From BM506 sp031581485 (GTDB taxonomy: Bacteria > Desulfobacterota > Desulfobulbia > Desulfobulbales > SURF-16): 64,000 nucleotides of DNA. The notes beneath the pieces are model-generated. The model had not been told where the DNA came from and did not search any database. It worked only from the letters and a program-made list of their open reading frames with translations. Positions 48,526 to 56,850 of this stretch are shown piece after piece. The first letter of the stretch is position 1. Every line of letters begins with the position of its first letter. Made by a program: the position numbers and the translations under genes. Where the stretch lies: assembly GCA_031581485.1 (NCBI GenBank), contig JAVLBA010000003.1, positions 7,265 to 71,264 of the forward strand, given 5' to 3'.

Positions 48526-49767
48526 ATGGCTCGAAGAGTTGTGGTCACTGGTGTTGGTCTGGTTACGCCCCTAGGCACGGGAGTTGCCAAAACCTGGGAA
48601 GGACTTTGCGCTGGCAAGTCGGGTGTGGGGCCGATTACCCGTTTTGACGCCACTGATTTTGCCGTGCAGATTGCGGCAGAGGTCAAGGACTTTCAGGTGG
48701 AAGAGTTCATGGATGCCAAAGAGGCCAAGCATCTCGACTACTTTGTGCAATATGCTCTCGGCGCCGCCCATATGGCCCTGGCTGATTCTGGTTTTGTGGT
48801 CACGGAAGAGAATGCCACCCGGGTCGGCTCCATTGTGGGCTGCGGTCTGGGCGGCCTGCCCACCATTGAAAAATATCACCAGGTCTACCTGGACAAGGGG
48901 CCCAGAAGGATTACCCCCTTTTTTATTCCCATGGTTATTCCCAACATGGGTGCCGGGCAGATTTCCATCTTTCACAAGGTCAAGGGCCCGAACATCTCCC
49001 CCACCACGGCCTGTGCCGCAGGCACCCACGCTGTGGGCGAGGCCTACCGGCTGATTGCCGACGGTTATTGCGATGCGGCCTTCACCGGCGGCAGCGAGTC
49101 GGTGATCTGCCCTCTGGCTGTGGGCGGTTTCAACGCCATGAAGGCCCTGTCCAAGCGCAATGATGATCCGCAGGCGGCCTCCCGTCCCTTTGACAAGGAG
49201 CGCAACGGTTTTGTGATTGCCGAGGGCGGCGGTATCCTTATTCTTGAGGAGCTGGAGCATGCCCGGGCCAGGGGCGCCAGGATCTATGCGGAGATGGTGG
49301 GGTACGGTCTTTCCGGTGACGGCTACCATATTGCTGCTCCCCCTGAAGACGGCAACGGCGCCATGCGCTGCATGCAGATGGCCCTGGATGACGCCAAGAT
49401 GAATCCGGAAGATATTGATTATATCAATGCCCATGGTACCTCAACCCCTCTGAATGATGTGGTGGAGACCAGGGCCATCAAGGGTGTTTTCGGCGATCAT
49501 GCCCGCAAGCTTGCCATCAGCTCCACAAAATCGATGACAGGCCACATGCTGGGCGGCGCCGGGGGTATTGAGGCGGTGTTTACCGCCCTTTCCCTCCATC
49601 ATCAGATTGCGCCACCCACTGCTAATCTGGAAAATCCTGATCCCGAATGTGATCTTGATTATATCCCGGGCAGTGCCAGGAACATGAAGATGCAGGCGGC
49701 CATGTCCAACTCCTTTGGTTTTGGCGGCACCAATGCGGTGATTATCATGAAACGTTTTGAGGGCTGA
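48526..49767 (+). CDS. fabF: Beta-ketoacyl-ACP synthase II FabF
   Basis: A 413-residue elongating condensing enzyme. Nucleophile Cys in NISPTTACAAGTHAVGEA, His residues in NAHGTSTPLND and STKSMTGHMLGGAGGIE, and the C-terminal NSFGFGGTNAVIIM. The start at 48526 follows GAAGAGGG; an in-frame ATG at 48511 is less likely. It ends four bases before rpiB. Confidence 0.96.
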   Translation: MARRVVVTGVGLVTPLGTGVAKTWEGLCAGKSGVGPITRFDATDFAVQIAAEVKDFQVEEFMDAKEAKHLDYFVQYALGAAHMALADSGFVVTEENATRVGSIVGCGLGGLPTIEKYHQVYLDKGPRRITPFFIPMVIPNMGAGQISIFHKVKGPNISPTTACAAGTHAVGEAYRLIADGYCDAAFTGGSESVICPLAVGGFNAMKALSKRNDDPQAASRPFDKERNGFVIAEGGGILILEELEHARARGARIYAEMVGYGLSGDGYHIAAPPEDGNGAMRCMQMALDDAKMNPEDIDYINAHGTSTPLNDVVETRAIKGVFGDHARKLAISSTKSMTGHMLGGAGGIEAVFTALSLHHQIAPPTANLENPDPECDLDYIPGSARNMKMQAAMSNSFGFGGTNAVIIMKRFEG

Positions 49768-49771
49768 GCAG

Positions 49772-50197
49772 ATGAAAATTGCATTAGGGTGTGACCATGG
49801 CGGCCTGGGGCTCAAAAAGGAAATCGCTATACTGCTGCAGGAGATGGGCCAGGAAGTGGTGGATGTGGGCACGGATTCTCCCGATTCCGTCCCGTACCCC
49901 CGTTTTGCCGAGGCGGTCTGTGCGGAAATAATTGCCGGCCGCTGTGCGCAGGGCATCCTGATCTGCGGCACCGGGATCGGCATGTCCATGGCAGCCAACA
50001 GGCACCAGCAGATTCGCGCCGCCCTCTGCCATGAGCTTTTTACGGCCCGGCTGAGCCGCGAGCATAATGATGCCAATGTCCTGTGCCTGGGCGCCCGGGT
50101 TATCGGCTCGGGGCTGGCCCTGGAGATGGTCAAGACCTGGCTTGCAACCGAGTTTGACGGCGGCCGTCATTCCGATAGAATCGCCATGTTTTCTTGA
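49772..50197 (+). CDS. rpiB: Ribose-5-phosphate isomerase B
   Basis: A 141-residue RpiB/LacAB-type sugar-phosphate isomerase: MKIALGCDHGGLGLKKEI, DSVPYPRFAEAV, GILICGTGIGMSMAANR with the catalytic cysteine, and LSREHNDANVLCLGARVIG. It interconverts ribose-5-phosphate and ribulose-5-phosphate, the latter a riboflavin precursor. It follows fabF by four bases. Confidence 0.94.
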   Translation: MKIALGCDHGGLGLKKEIAILLQEMGQEVVDVGTDSPDSVPYPRFAEAVCAEIIAGRCAQGILICGTGIGMSMAANRHQQIRAALCHELFTARLSREHNDANVLCLGARVIGSGLALEMVKTWLATEFDGGRHSDRIAMFS

Positions 50198-50336
50198 GGG
50201 CGGAACCGGTCAGTAAAGCGGCCAAGCCGCTGCTCACCGCCATTTTAAAAAGAGAGAAACAAGAGAGAAGAATCGTGCCGATATTCTGGTTATTCTCCTC
50301 TATTGTCATCTCATTACCCATAATTTAGATACTCCC

Positions 50337-51596
50337 ATGTCATCATTAAAAAAGAGTGATCCTGAAATCTTCCGGGCCGTTCGTCTCGAACTTGAGCGGC
50401 AGACCAACCAGCTGGAGCTCATTGCCTCGGAAAATATCGTCTCCACTGCCGTTTTGGAGGCCCAGGGCTCCATTTTTACCAATAAATATGCTGAGGGTTA
50501 TCCCAACAAACGCTACTACGGCGGCTGCGAATACGCGGATGAGGTGGAGTCCCTGGCCATTGCCCGGGCCCGGCAGCTCTTTGAGGCCCCCTACGCCAAT
50601 GTCCAGCCCCACTCCGGCAGTCAGGCCAATATGGCGGTCTATTTTGCCTGTTTGAAGCCGGGCGACAAGGTGCTGGGCATGGATCTGGCCCATGGTGGTC
50701 ATCTCACCCATGGCGCCTCGGTGAGTTTTTCCGGGGAACTCTATGATTTTGCTTCCTACGGCCTCAATAAAGAGACGGAAGAGATTGATATGGCCGAGGT
50801 GGAACGGCTGGCGGAAACGGAAAGGCCGAAACTTATCGTGGCCGGGGCCTCGGCCTATCCCCGGGTCATTGATTTCGCCGGATTCCGGGCCATTGCCGAT
50901 AAGGTGGGTGCCCTGTTCATGGTGGATATGGCCCATATTGCCGGTCTTGTTGCCGCCGGTGTCCATCCCTCGCCCGTGGGCCATGCCCAGTTCGTCACCA
51001 CCACCACCCATAAGACCATGCGCGGCCCCCGGGGCGGTTTGATCCTGGCTGATGAGGAGTATGGCAAGAAGCTCAATTCAAAAATCTTCCCGGGCATCCA
51101 GGGCGGGCCGCTGGTCCATGTCATTGCCGCCAAGGCCGTGGCCTTTAAGGAGGCCATGACGGATGAGTTCAAGGTCTACCAGAGACAGGTGGTGGCCAAT
51201 ACCAGGGTGCTGGCCCTCAAGCTGCAGTCCTATGGTTTCCGTCTGGTATCCGGCGGTTCTGACAACCATCTCGTTCTGGTGGATATGAATAATAAGAATA
51301 TCACCGGCAAGGATGCGGAAGAGGCCCTGGAGGCCGCCGGCCTCACGGTGAACAAAAACGCCATCCCCTTTGACACCCAGAGCCGTTTTGTCACCGGCGG
51401 TCTCCGTATCGGCACCCCGGCAGTGACCACCCGTGGCCTGAAAGAGGCGGAGATGGAAAAAATAGGCGCCTGGATCAACCGGGCCATTGAAAACAGGCTG
51501 AATAAAGAGGAACTCGGTCGTATCCGGCTGGAGGTACGCATGCTCTGTGAGGAATTTCCCCTCTATCCCGATCTTGCCCGGGAATATGACGAGTAA
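50337..51596 (+). CDS. glyA: Serine hydroxymethyltransferase
   Basis: A 419-residue PLP enzyme that converts serine and tetrahydrofolate to glycine and methylene-THF. Signatures: ELIASENIVSTAVLEAQGS, TNKYAEGYPNKRYYGGCEY, NVQPHSGSQAN, the PLP-lysine motif TTTTHKTMRGPRGG and TVNKNAIPFDTQS. The ATG is at 50337. One base separates its stop from the deaminase ATG. Confidence 0.97.
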   Translation: MSSLKKSDPEIFRAVRLELERQTNQLELIASENIVSTAVLEAQGSIFTNKYAEGYPNKRYYGGCEYADEVESLAIARARQLFEAPYANVQPHSGSQANMAVYFACLKPGDKVLGMDLAHGGHLTHGASVSFSGELYDFASYGLNKETEEIDMAEVERLAETERPKLIVAGASAYPRVIDFAGFRAIADKVGALFMVDMAHIAGLVAAGVHPSPVGHAQFVTTTTHKTMRGPRGGLILADEEYGKKLNSKIFPGIQGGPLVHVIAAKAVAFKEAMTDEFKVYQRQVVANTRVLALKLQSYGFRLVSGGSDNHLVLVDMNNKNITGKDAEEALEAAGLTVNKNAIPFDTQSRFVTGGLRIGTPAVTTRGLKEAEMEKIGAWINRAIENRLNKEELGRIRLEVRMLCEEFPLYPDLAREYDE

Positions 51597-51597
51597 A

Positions 51598-52059
51598 ATG
51601 GCAGAACAGCAGCGGCCCTCGTGGCACGAATATTTTCTCTCCATCACCCAACATGTGGCCACGCGTTCCACCTGTACCCGCCGCAAGGTGGGGGCAATTA
51701 TTGTCCGGGACAAGAGAATTATTGCCACCGGCTATAACGGGGTGCCGGCCGGTATCCGCCACTGTGATGTGGTGGGCTGTCTGCGGGATGAATTACAGGT
51801 GCCATCTGGTGAGCGGCATGAACTCTGCCGCGGCCTCCATGCCGAGCAGAATGCCATTATCCAGGCCTCCAGCCACGGTGTCTCCATTGCCGGCTCAACC
51901 CTCTACTGCACCAATATGCCCTGTTCCATCTGCAGTAAGATGTTGATTAACGCCAAGATCAAAACTATCTGCTATGCAGAAGGCTACCCCGATGCCTTGG
52001 CGGATTCGATGCTGGCTGAGGCCGGGATTGACGTGGTTAAATTAGATTCTGCCAAGTGA
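51598..52059 (+). CDS. dCMP deaminase (ComEB-like)
   Basis: A 153-residue zinc deaminase: CTRRKVGAIIVRDKRIIATGYNG, the zinc/catalytic HAEQNAI and CTNMPCSICSKML. It supplies dUMP for thymidylate synthesis. The start at 51598 comes directly after the glyA stop; an in-frame ATG at 51586 would overlap glyA. The glyA - deaminase - nrdR - rib order is a conserved nucleotide/flavin block. Confidence 0.93.
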   Translation: MAEQQRPSWHEYFLSITQHVATRSTCTRRKVGAIIVRDKRIIATGYNGVPAGIRHCDVVGCLRDELQVPSGERHELCRGLHAEQNAIIQASSHGVSIAGSTLYCTNMPCSICSKMLINAKIKTICYAEGYPDALADSMLAEAGIDVVKLDSAK

Positions 52060-52078
52060 GAGCGATGAGGAGAGAGAA

Positions 52079-52552
52079 ATGAAATGCCCATACTGCGGTC
52101 ACCTGGAAAACAAGGTGGTGGATTCCCGTCTTAACAAGGAGTACACCATTACCCGCCGCCGCCGTAAGTGTGAGGAGTGCCAGCGGCGCTTTACCACCTA
52201 TGAGCGGCTGGAGGTCACCATGCCCATGCTCATCAAAAAGGATGGGCGCCGGGAGACATGGGACCGTGTCAAGGTGGCGGATGGCCTCAAAAAGGCGTGC
52301 GAGAAAAGACCGGTTTCCATGACCCAGATCGAGGAGTTTGTCGATGCCCTGGAGCGAGATCTCCAGGATATGGGTGAGCGGGAAATTCCCGTCAAATTGG
52401 TGGGGGCCCGGATCATGGATGGTCTGCGCAATATCGACGAGGTTGCCTATGTGCGTTTTGCCTCGGTATACCGACAGTTCAAGGATCTCAACGAGTTTAT
52501 GGACGAGCTGAAAGGCTTGCTCGGGGCCAAGGAAGATGCGGCCTGCGACTGA
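52079..52552 (+). CDS. nrdR: Transcriptional repressor NrdR
   Basis: A 157-residue regulator of ribonucleotide reductase genes. Zinc ribbon CPYCGH...CEEC (residues 3-34) with VVDSRL and RRRRKCEECQRRFTTYER, then the ATP-cone (MLIKKDGRRETWDRVKVADGLKKACEKRPV) and VAYVRFASVYRQF. The ATG is at 52079. Its end overlaps the ribD start by 17 bases. Confidence 0.97.
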   Translation: MKCPYCGHLENKVVDSRLNKEYTITRRRRKCEECQRRFTTYERLEVTMPMLIKKDGRRETWDRVKVADGLKKACEKRPVSMTQIEEFVDALERDLQDMGEREIPVKLVGARIMDGLRNIDEVAYVRFASVYRQFKDLNEFMDELKGLLGAKEDAACD

Positions 52553-53645
52553 CGCTGACCTCCCCTTCATGAAGCTGGCCCTCAAGCTTGCTCAGAAGGG
52601 CAGGGGCCGGACCTCCCCCAATCCGGTGGTGGGGGCGGTGGTGGTCAAAGAGGGCAAGGTGGTGGGCCAGGGCTATCACCAAGAGGCGGGCACCCCCCAT
52701 GCCGAGGTGCATGCCCTGGCCGCTGCCGGAAAGAGGGCGCGAGGCGCCACCATGTATGTTACCCTGGAGCCCTGTAACCATACGGGCAAGACACCACCCT
52801 GTACCCAGGCCATCCTTGCCCAAGGCATCGCCCGGGTGGTGGTGGGCATGGTGGATCCCAATCCCCTGGTGGCCGGCAGTGGCTGCCGCTTTCTGGAGAG
52901 TCAAGGGGTGGAGGTGGCAGGTGAGTTGCTGGCTACGGAGTGTCGGGCCATAAATCGGCCCTTTATCAAGCATATCGGCACGGGCTGGCCCTGGGTCATC
53001 ATGAAGGCCGGCTGCAGCCTTGATGGCCGTATTGCCGTGGCGGACGGCCGCTGTGCCTGGATAACCGGCGAGGAGTCCCGCCGCGAGGTGCATCGTCTGC
53101 GGGACCGGGTTGATGCCATCCTGGTGGGGGCGGATACGGCCATTAATGATGATCCCTCCCTCACCACCCGCCTGCCGGGCCGCAAGGGGCGGGATCCCCT
53201 GCGGGTGGTTTTGGACAGTGGTCTGCGCCTGCCGCCCCGGGCGCGCATGCTGAGCCAGGAGTCCCCGGCCGAGACCTGGATTTTCTGCAGCATTCCCGCG
53301 GATCAGAAAAAACGGCAGGCCCTGGAAAGGGCCGGGGCCCGGGTCATTCCTGTCTCCCCACAAGAGGGCAGGGTCAAGCTGGCGGAGGTGTTGGCAACTC
53401 TGGGTAAAGCGGGGCTCACCACGCTTCTGGTGGAGGGGGGCAGCTCGGTCCACACCTCCTTTTTAAAAGAGGATCTGGTGGATCAGGTCACCCTTTTTAT
53501 GGCACCGCTCTTCCTGGGCAATGGGTCGATTCCGGTGGTGGGCGATCTGGCCATAGCAGACGTGGGCCAGGGGCGGCGATTTGAGACCAGTCGGGTGAAA
53601 CGTTTCGGCAACGATGTCCTGATCGAGGGCTTTTTCAGCCGGTAG
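52536..53645 (+). CDS. ribD: Riboflavin biosynthesis deaminase/reductase RibD
   Basis: A 369-residue two-domain enzyme. The N-terminal deaminase has HAEVHAL and PCNHTGKTPPC; the C-terminal reductase (from about residue 150) has KAGCSLDGRIAVADGRCAWITG, VDAILVGADTAINDDPSLTTR and LLVEGGSSVHTSFL. It carries out the second and third steps from GTP towards lumazine. ATG at 52536, inside the 3' end of nrdR. Confidence 0.96.
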   Translation: MRPATDADLPFMKLALKLAQKGRGRTSPNPVVGAVVVKEGKVVGQGYHQEAGTPHAEVHALAAAGKRARGATMYVTLEPCNHTGKTPPCTQAILAQGIARVVVGMVDPNPLVAGSGCRFLESQGVEVAGELLATECRAINRPFIKHIGTGWPWVIMKAGCSLDGRIAVADGRCAWITGEESRREVHRLRDRVDAILVGADTAINDDPSLTTRLPGRKGRDPLRVVLDSGLRLPPRARMLSQESPAETWIFCSIPADQKKRQALERAGARVIPVSPQEGRVKLAEVLATLGKAGLTTLLVEGGSSVHTSFLKEDLVDQVTLFMAPLFLGNGSIPVVGDLAIADVGQGRRFETSRVKRFGNDVLIEGFFSR

Positions 53646-53665
53646 AGAATTTTTATAAAGGGAAA

Positions 53666-53681
53666 CCGGGCCCATGCCCGG
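53666..53681 (+). promoter_or_regulatory. Hairpin between Shine-Dalgarno and start of ribE
   Basis: CCGGGC (53666-53671), loop CCAT, GCCCGG (53676-53681). The Shine-Dalgarno-like AAGGGA (53658-53663) lies just before and the ATG at 53684 just after, so folding would bring them to normal spacing. Confidence 0.35.
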
Positions 53682-53692
53682 ACATGAAGAAA

Positions 53693-54352
53693 ATGTTTAC
53701 AGGAATCATTCAAGGCCAGGGGCGTCTCCTGGAAAAAAGACCAAGCGGCGGCGGCATGCTCTTTGTGATTGAGGCGGATTTTGATCTGCCCGATCCGCAG
53801 GAGGGGGAGTCCATCGCCTGCAACGGTGTCTGCCTTACCGCCAAAGAAATCAAGGGCCGTCGTTTTGCGGTGGATGTCTCGCCTGAGAGCCTGACCCGTA
53901 CCAATTTAGGGGACAAGGCCACCGGCTCTTTCCTTAATCTGGAACGGGCCTTACGGTTAAGCGATCGTCTGGGCGGTCACCTGGTCAGCGGCCATGTGGA
54001 CGGGGTGGCGCGGGTTCTGGCGCGCACGCCTGAGGGAGATTTTGTGCGGTTTCTCTTTTCAATCCCCCCTGGCTGCGGCCGGTATCTCATTGAAAAGGGC
54101 TCCATCACCATTGACGGCATCAGCCTGACGGTGAATGGCTGCGATGCTTCTACCTTCAGTGTCGCCATCATCCCTCACACCCTGGAGATCACCAGTCTGG
54201 GGTCACTCAGCCAGGGGGCAGAGGTCAATATTGAGGTGGATCTCATTGGTAAGTATGTGGAAAAATTACTCTCTGTCCAAAAGGATGAGGGAGGAGGTGC
54301 CGGTTCCGGTATTAACCCTGCCTTTCTGGCGGAAAATGGTTTTTTGAAGTAA
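53693..54352 (+). CDS. ribE: Riboflavin synthase alpha subunit
   Basis: A 219-residue riboflavin synthase starting MFTGIIQGQGRL, with the two lumazine-binding repeats (GESIACNGVCLTAKEI and GSITIDGISLTVNGC; GGHLVSGHVDGVARV). It dismutates two lumazines to riboflavin. The family starts at MFTGII (53693); an ATG nine bases earlier (53684) is in frame and may be the true start because of the hairpin-spaced Shine-Dalgarno sequence. Confidence 0.95.
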   Translation: MFTGIIQGQGRLLEKRPSGGGMLFVIEADFDLPDPQEGESIACNGVCLTAKEIKGRRFAVDVSPESLTRTNLGDKATGSFLNLERALRLSDRLGGHLVSGHVDGVARVLARTPEGDFVRFLFSIPPGCGRYLIEKGSITIDGISLTVNGCDASTFSVAIIPHTLEITSLGSLSQGAEVNIEVDLIGKYVEKLLSVQKDEGGGAGSGINPAFLAENGFLK

Positions 54353-54533
54353 TGATGCTCCCGTAAAAAGTCCCTGGCGCCAAGACCATGTGACATTAAA
54401 TCAGTAAGAGAAACTCTGTTCCGGTGGCCGTACATTACTTTTCGAAGGTCTCGTAAACTCGCTATCTGCGGGGCCATTAATAATAATATGAACATCGCCA
54501 TGGCGGTGGACGCAAAATAGATAGGTTATTTGT

Positions 54534-55742
54534 ATGGCGGTAAGCTCTATAGAAGAAGCAATTGAAGATATCAGGGCCGGCAAAATGGTCATTCTGGTGG
54601 ATGATGAAGACCGGGAAAATGAAGGTGACCTCTTTATGGCCGCCCAGATGGCCACTCCGGAGGCCATCAACTTCATGGCCACCCACGGCCGCGGCCTCAT
54701 CTGTCTCACCCTGACTGCGGAACAACTGGAGCAGTTGCAGATTCCCATGATGGTCCGCGACAATACCTGTCCCTATGAGACGGCCTTTACCGTCTCTATT
54801 GAGGCCAGGGCCGGGGTCACCACCGGTATTTCCGCAGCTGATCGGGCCCGCACCATCCAGGTGGCGGCAAGTCCGGATGCCAGGCCGTCTGATCTGGTCA
54901 GCCCCGGTCATGTCTTTCCTCTCAGGGCCCGGCGGGGCGGGGTACTGGTGCGTACCGGTCAGACCGAGGGTTCCGTTGATCTCTGTCGTCTCTCAGGACT
55001 GACCCCGGCCGGGGTCATCTGCGAGATCATGAAAGATGACGGCACCATGGCCCGCATGCCTGATCTCGAGGTCTTTGCCCAGGAGCATGATCTGAAGATC
55101 GTCACCATCGCTGATCTCATCGCCTACAGAATGCAGAAGGACACCTTGGTGCACCGGGCTGCTGAGACCAAGATGCCCACCCGTTTCGGCGGTGAATTCA
55201 GGGCCGTGGTCTATACCAATGACGTGGACAGCTTTGAGCATATCGCCCTGGTCAAGGGGGATATTTCGGCGGATGAGCCGGTTCTGGTTCGCGTCCATTC
55301 CGAGTGTCTTACCGGTGATGTCTTTGGCTCCATGCGCTGCGACTGCGGCAGCCAGCTCCATGCCGCCATGCAGATGGTGGGCAAGGAAGGCAAGGGCATT
55401 ATCCTCTATATGCACCAGGAGGGCCGCGGCATCGGCCTGGTCAACAAGATCAAGGCCTATGCCCTTCAGGATCAGGGGATGGACACCGTGGAGGCCAATC
55501 TGGAGCTTGGTTTCAAGGCTGATCTGCGCGACTATGGCATCGGTGCCCAGATCCTGCGTGATCTCGGGGTGCGCAAGATGAAATTGATGACCAATAACCC
55601 CAAAAAAATCGTCGGCCTTGAGGGCTACGGCATCGAGGTTGTTGACCGGGTCTCCATTGAGTCTGCACCTGTACCTGAAAATTTGGGCTATCTGCAGTGT
55701 AAACGTGATAAAATGGGACATTTGCTGGAGTTCAAGGATTAA
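54534..55742 (+). CDS. ribBA: DHBP synthase / GTP cyclohydrolase II RibBA
   Basis: A 402-residue bifunctional enzyme. Residues 1-200 are 3,4-dihydroxy-2-butanone-4-phosphate synthase (MVILVDDEDRENEGDLFMAAQ, THGRGLICL, SPGHVFPLRARRGGVLVRTGQTEGSVDL). From about 205 is GTP cyclohydrolase II with the zinc cysteines in SECLTGDVFGSMRCDCGSQL and YMHQEGRGIGL. It begins both branches of riboflavin synthesis. The 181-base gap upstream has no FMN riboswitch consensus. Confidence 0.97.
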   Translation: MAVSSIEEAIEDIRAGKMVILVDDEDRENEGDLFMAAQMATPEAINFMATHGRGLICLTLTAEQLEQLQIPMMVRDNTCPYETAFTVSIEARAGVTTGISAADRARTIQVAASPDARPSDLVSPGHVFPLRARRGGVLVRTGQTEGSVDLCRLSGLTPAGVICEIMKDDGTMARMPDLEVFAQEHDLKIVTIADLIAYRMQKDTLVHRAAETKMPTRFGGEFRAVVYTNDVDSFEHIALVKGDISADEPVLVRVHSECLTGDVFGSMRCDCGSQLHAAMQMVGKEGKGIILYMHQEGRGIGLVNKIKAYALQDQGMDTVEANLELGFKADLRDYGIGAQILRDLGVRKMKLMTNNPKKIVGLEGYGIEVVDRVSIESAPVPENLGYLQCKRDKMGHLLEFKD

Positions 55743-55813
55743 CAGGCCGCCATGAAAAGCGTCTGCTGAGACGTCCCGGAATGAATAGATTAATCCCTCC
55801 CAGGAGAGAAATA

Positions 55814-56278
55814 ATGGCAAAATTTATTGAAGGAAACTTAAGCGCCGGGGGTAAGAAATTCGGCATCATTGTGGCGCGTTTTAACAGCTTTATCGGCGAG
55901 CGCCTCCTGGAAGGGGCCATGGACACCTTGATCCGTTCCGGGGCCAGTGGTGATGACATCGAGGTGCTGCGGGTCCCCGGGGCCTTTGAGATCCCCCTGG
56001 TGGCCCAGAAGATGGCACGCTCCGGTCGCTATGATGCCGTGATCTGTCTGGGTGCCGTGATCCGCGGGGCCACCCCCCATTTTGACTTTGTTGCCAATGA
56101 GGCGGTCAAGGGGATTGCCCAGGCCAGCATGGATGCGGATCTGCCCATCATCTTCGGCATCCTCACCACAGATACCATTGAGCAGGCCATTGAGCGGGCA
56201 GGGACCAAGGCCGGCAATAAGGGCGCCGACTGTGCCATGACCGCCATTGAGATGGTTAATCTCCTGGCCCAGTTTTAA
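55814..56278 (+). CDS. ribH: 6,7-dimethyl-8-ribityllumazine synthase
   Basis: A 154-residue lumazine synthase: IIVARFNSFIGERLLEGAMDTL, RVPGAFEIPLVAQKMA, ICLGAVIRGATPHFDFVANE and FGILTTDTIEQAIERAGTKAGNKGADCAMTAIEM. It makes lumazine, the RibE substrate. The ATG at 55814 follows AGGAGAGAA. Confidence 0.97.
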   Translation: MAKFIEGNLSAGGKKFGIIVARFNSFIGERLLEGAMDTLIRSGASGDDIEVLRVPGAFEIPLVAQKMARSGRYDAVICLGAVIRGATPHFDFVANEAVKGIAQASMDADLPIIFGILTTDTIEQAIERAGTKAGNKGADCAMTAIEMVNLLAQF

Positions 56279-56300
56279 CATCTAATGCCATGAAACAGCG

Positions 56301-56348
56301 GAAGGGACGCCTCTGATCACGCAGATCGAGATGTCCCTTCTGTTTTTT
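56301..56348 (+). terminator. Terminator-like hairpin between ribH and nusB
   Basis: GAAGGGAC (56301-56308) pairs with GTCCCTTC (56333-56340) and is followed by TGTTTTTT. The loop is long (24 bases). nusB starts 17 bases later, so readthrough or attenuation is likely. Confidence 0.55.
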
Positions 56349-56365
56349 GTGACCAGTGAAATAAA

Positions 56366-56779
56366 ATGAAAGGATTACGCAGTAAGGCCCGGGAACTTGC
56401 CCTGCAATGTCTCTATCAGATTGATCAGAGCAGCAACCCGGATGCGGATATTGAGCTTATCGGTCAGAATTTTCAGGCCACCAAGAAGGCGGTGGTGTAT
56501 GGCAGCGCCTTGGTGAACGGCGTCAAGGAGCATCTTGACGAAATAGACAACCTGATTACGATTCATGCCGAGAACTGGAAGGTGAGCCGGATGGCGGTTA
56601 TTGACCGTAACATCCTGCGCATCGCCCTCTACGAGATGCTTTATGTCTCTGACGTGCCTGATGCGGTGGCCGTCAACGAGGCCGTTGATATCGCCAAACG
56701 TTTCAGTAGCGATGAGGCGCCGGCCTTTATTAACGGCATCTTGGACGCCTTTTGCAAGACCAGAGAGGCTGAAAGGTGA
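56366..56779 (+). CDS. nusB: Transcription antitermination factor NusB
   Basis: A 137-residue helical RNA-binding protein: RSKARELALQCLYQID at the N-terminus, NWKVSRMAVIDRNILRIALYEML and VAVNEAVDIAKRFSSDEAPAFINGILDAF. With NusE it forms the rRNA antitermination complex. The ribH-nusB order is widely conserved. Confidence 0.97.
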   Translation: MKGLRSKARELALQCLYQIDQSSNPDADIELIGQNFQATKKAVVYGSALVNGVKEHLDEIDNLITIHAENWKVSRMAVIDRNILRIALYEMLYVSDVPDAVAVNEAVDIAKRFSSDEAPAFINGILDAFCKTREAER

Positions 56780-56850
56780 AAGAGGCAGCTTTTTTCTGAG
56801 GGACGTTTTTTCGCGCCACACCAAAAATAACAGGAAGGGGAGCAAAGGCA

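Noticed and set aside
54353..54533. Possible FMN riboswitch upstream of ribBA
   Set aside because: The conserved AGGGGCAGGGTGAAATTCC-type core of the FMN element is not seen here or upstream of ribD.
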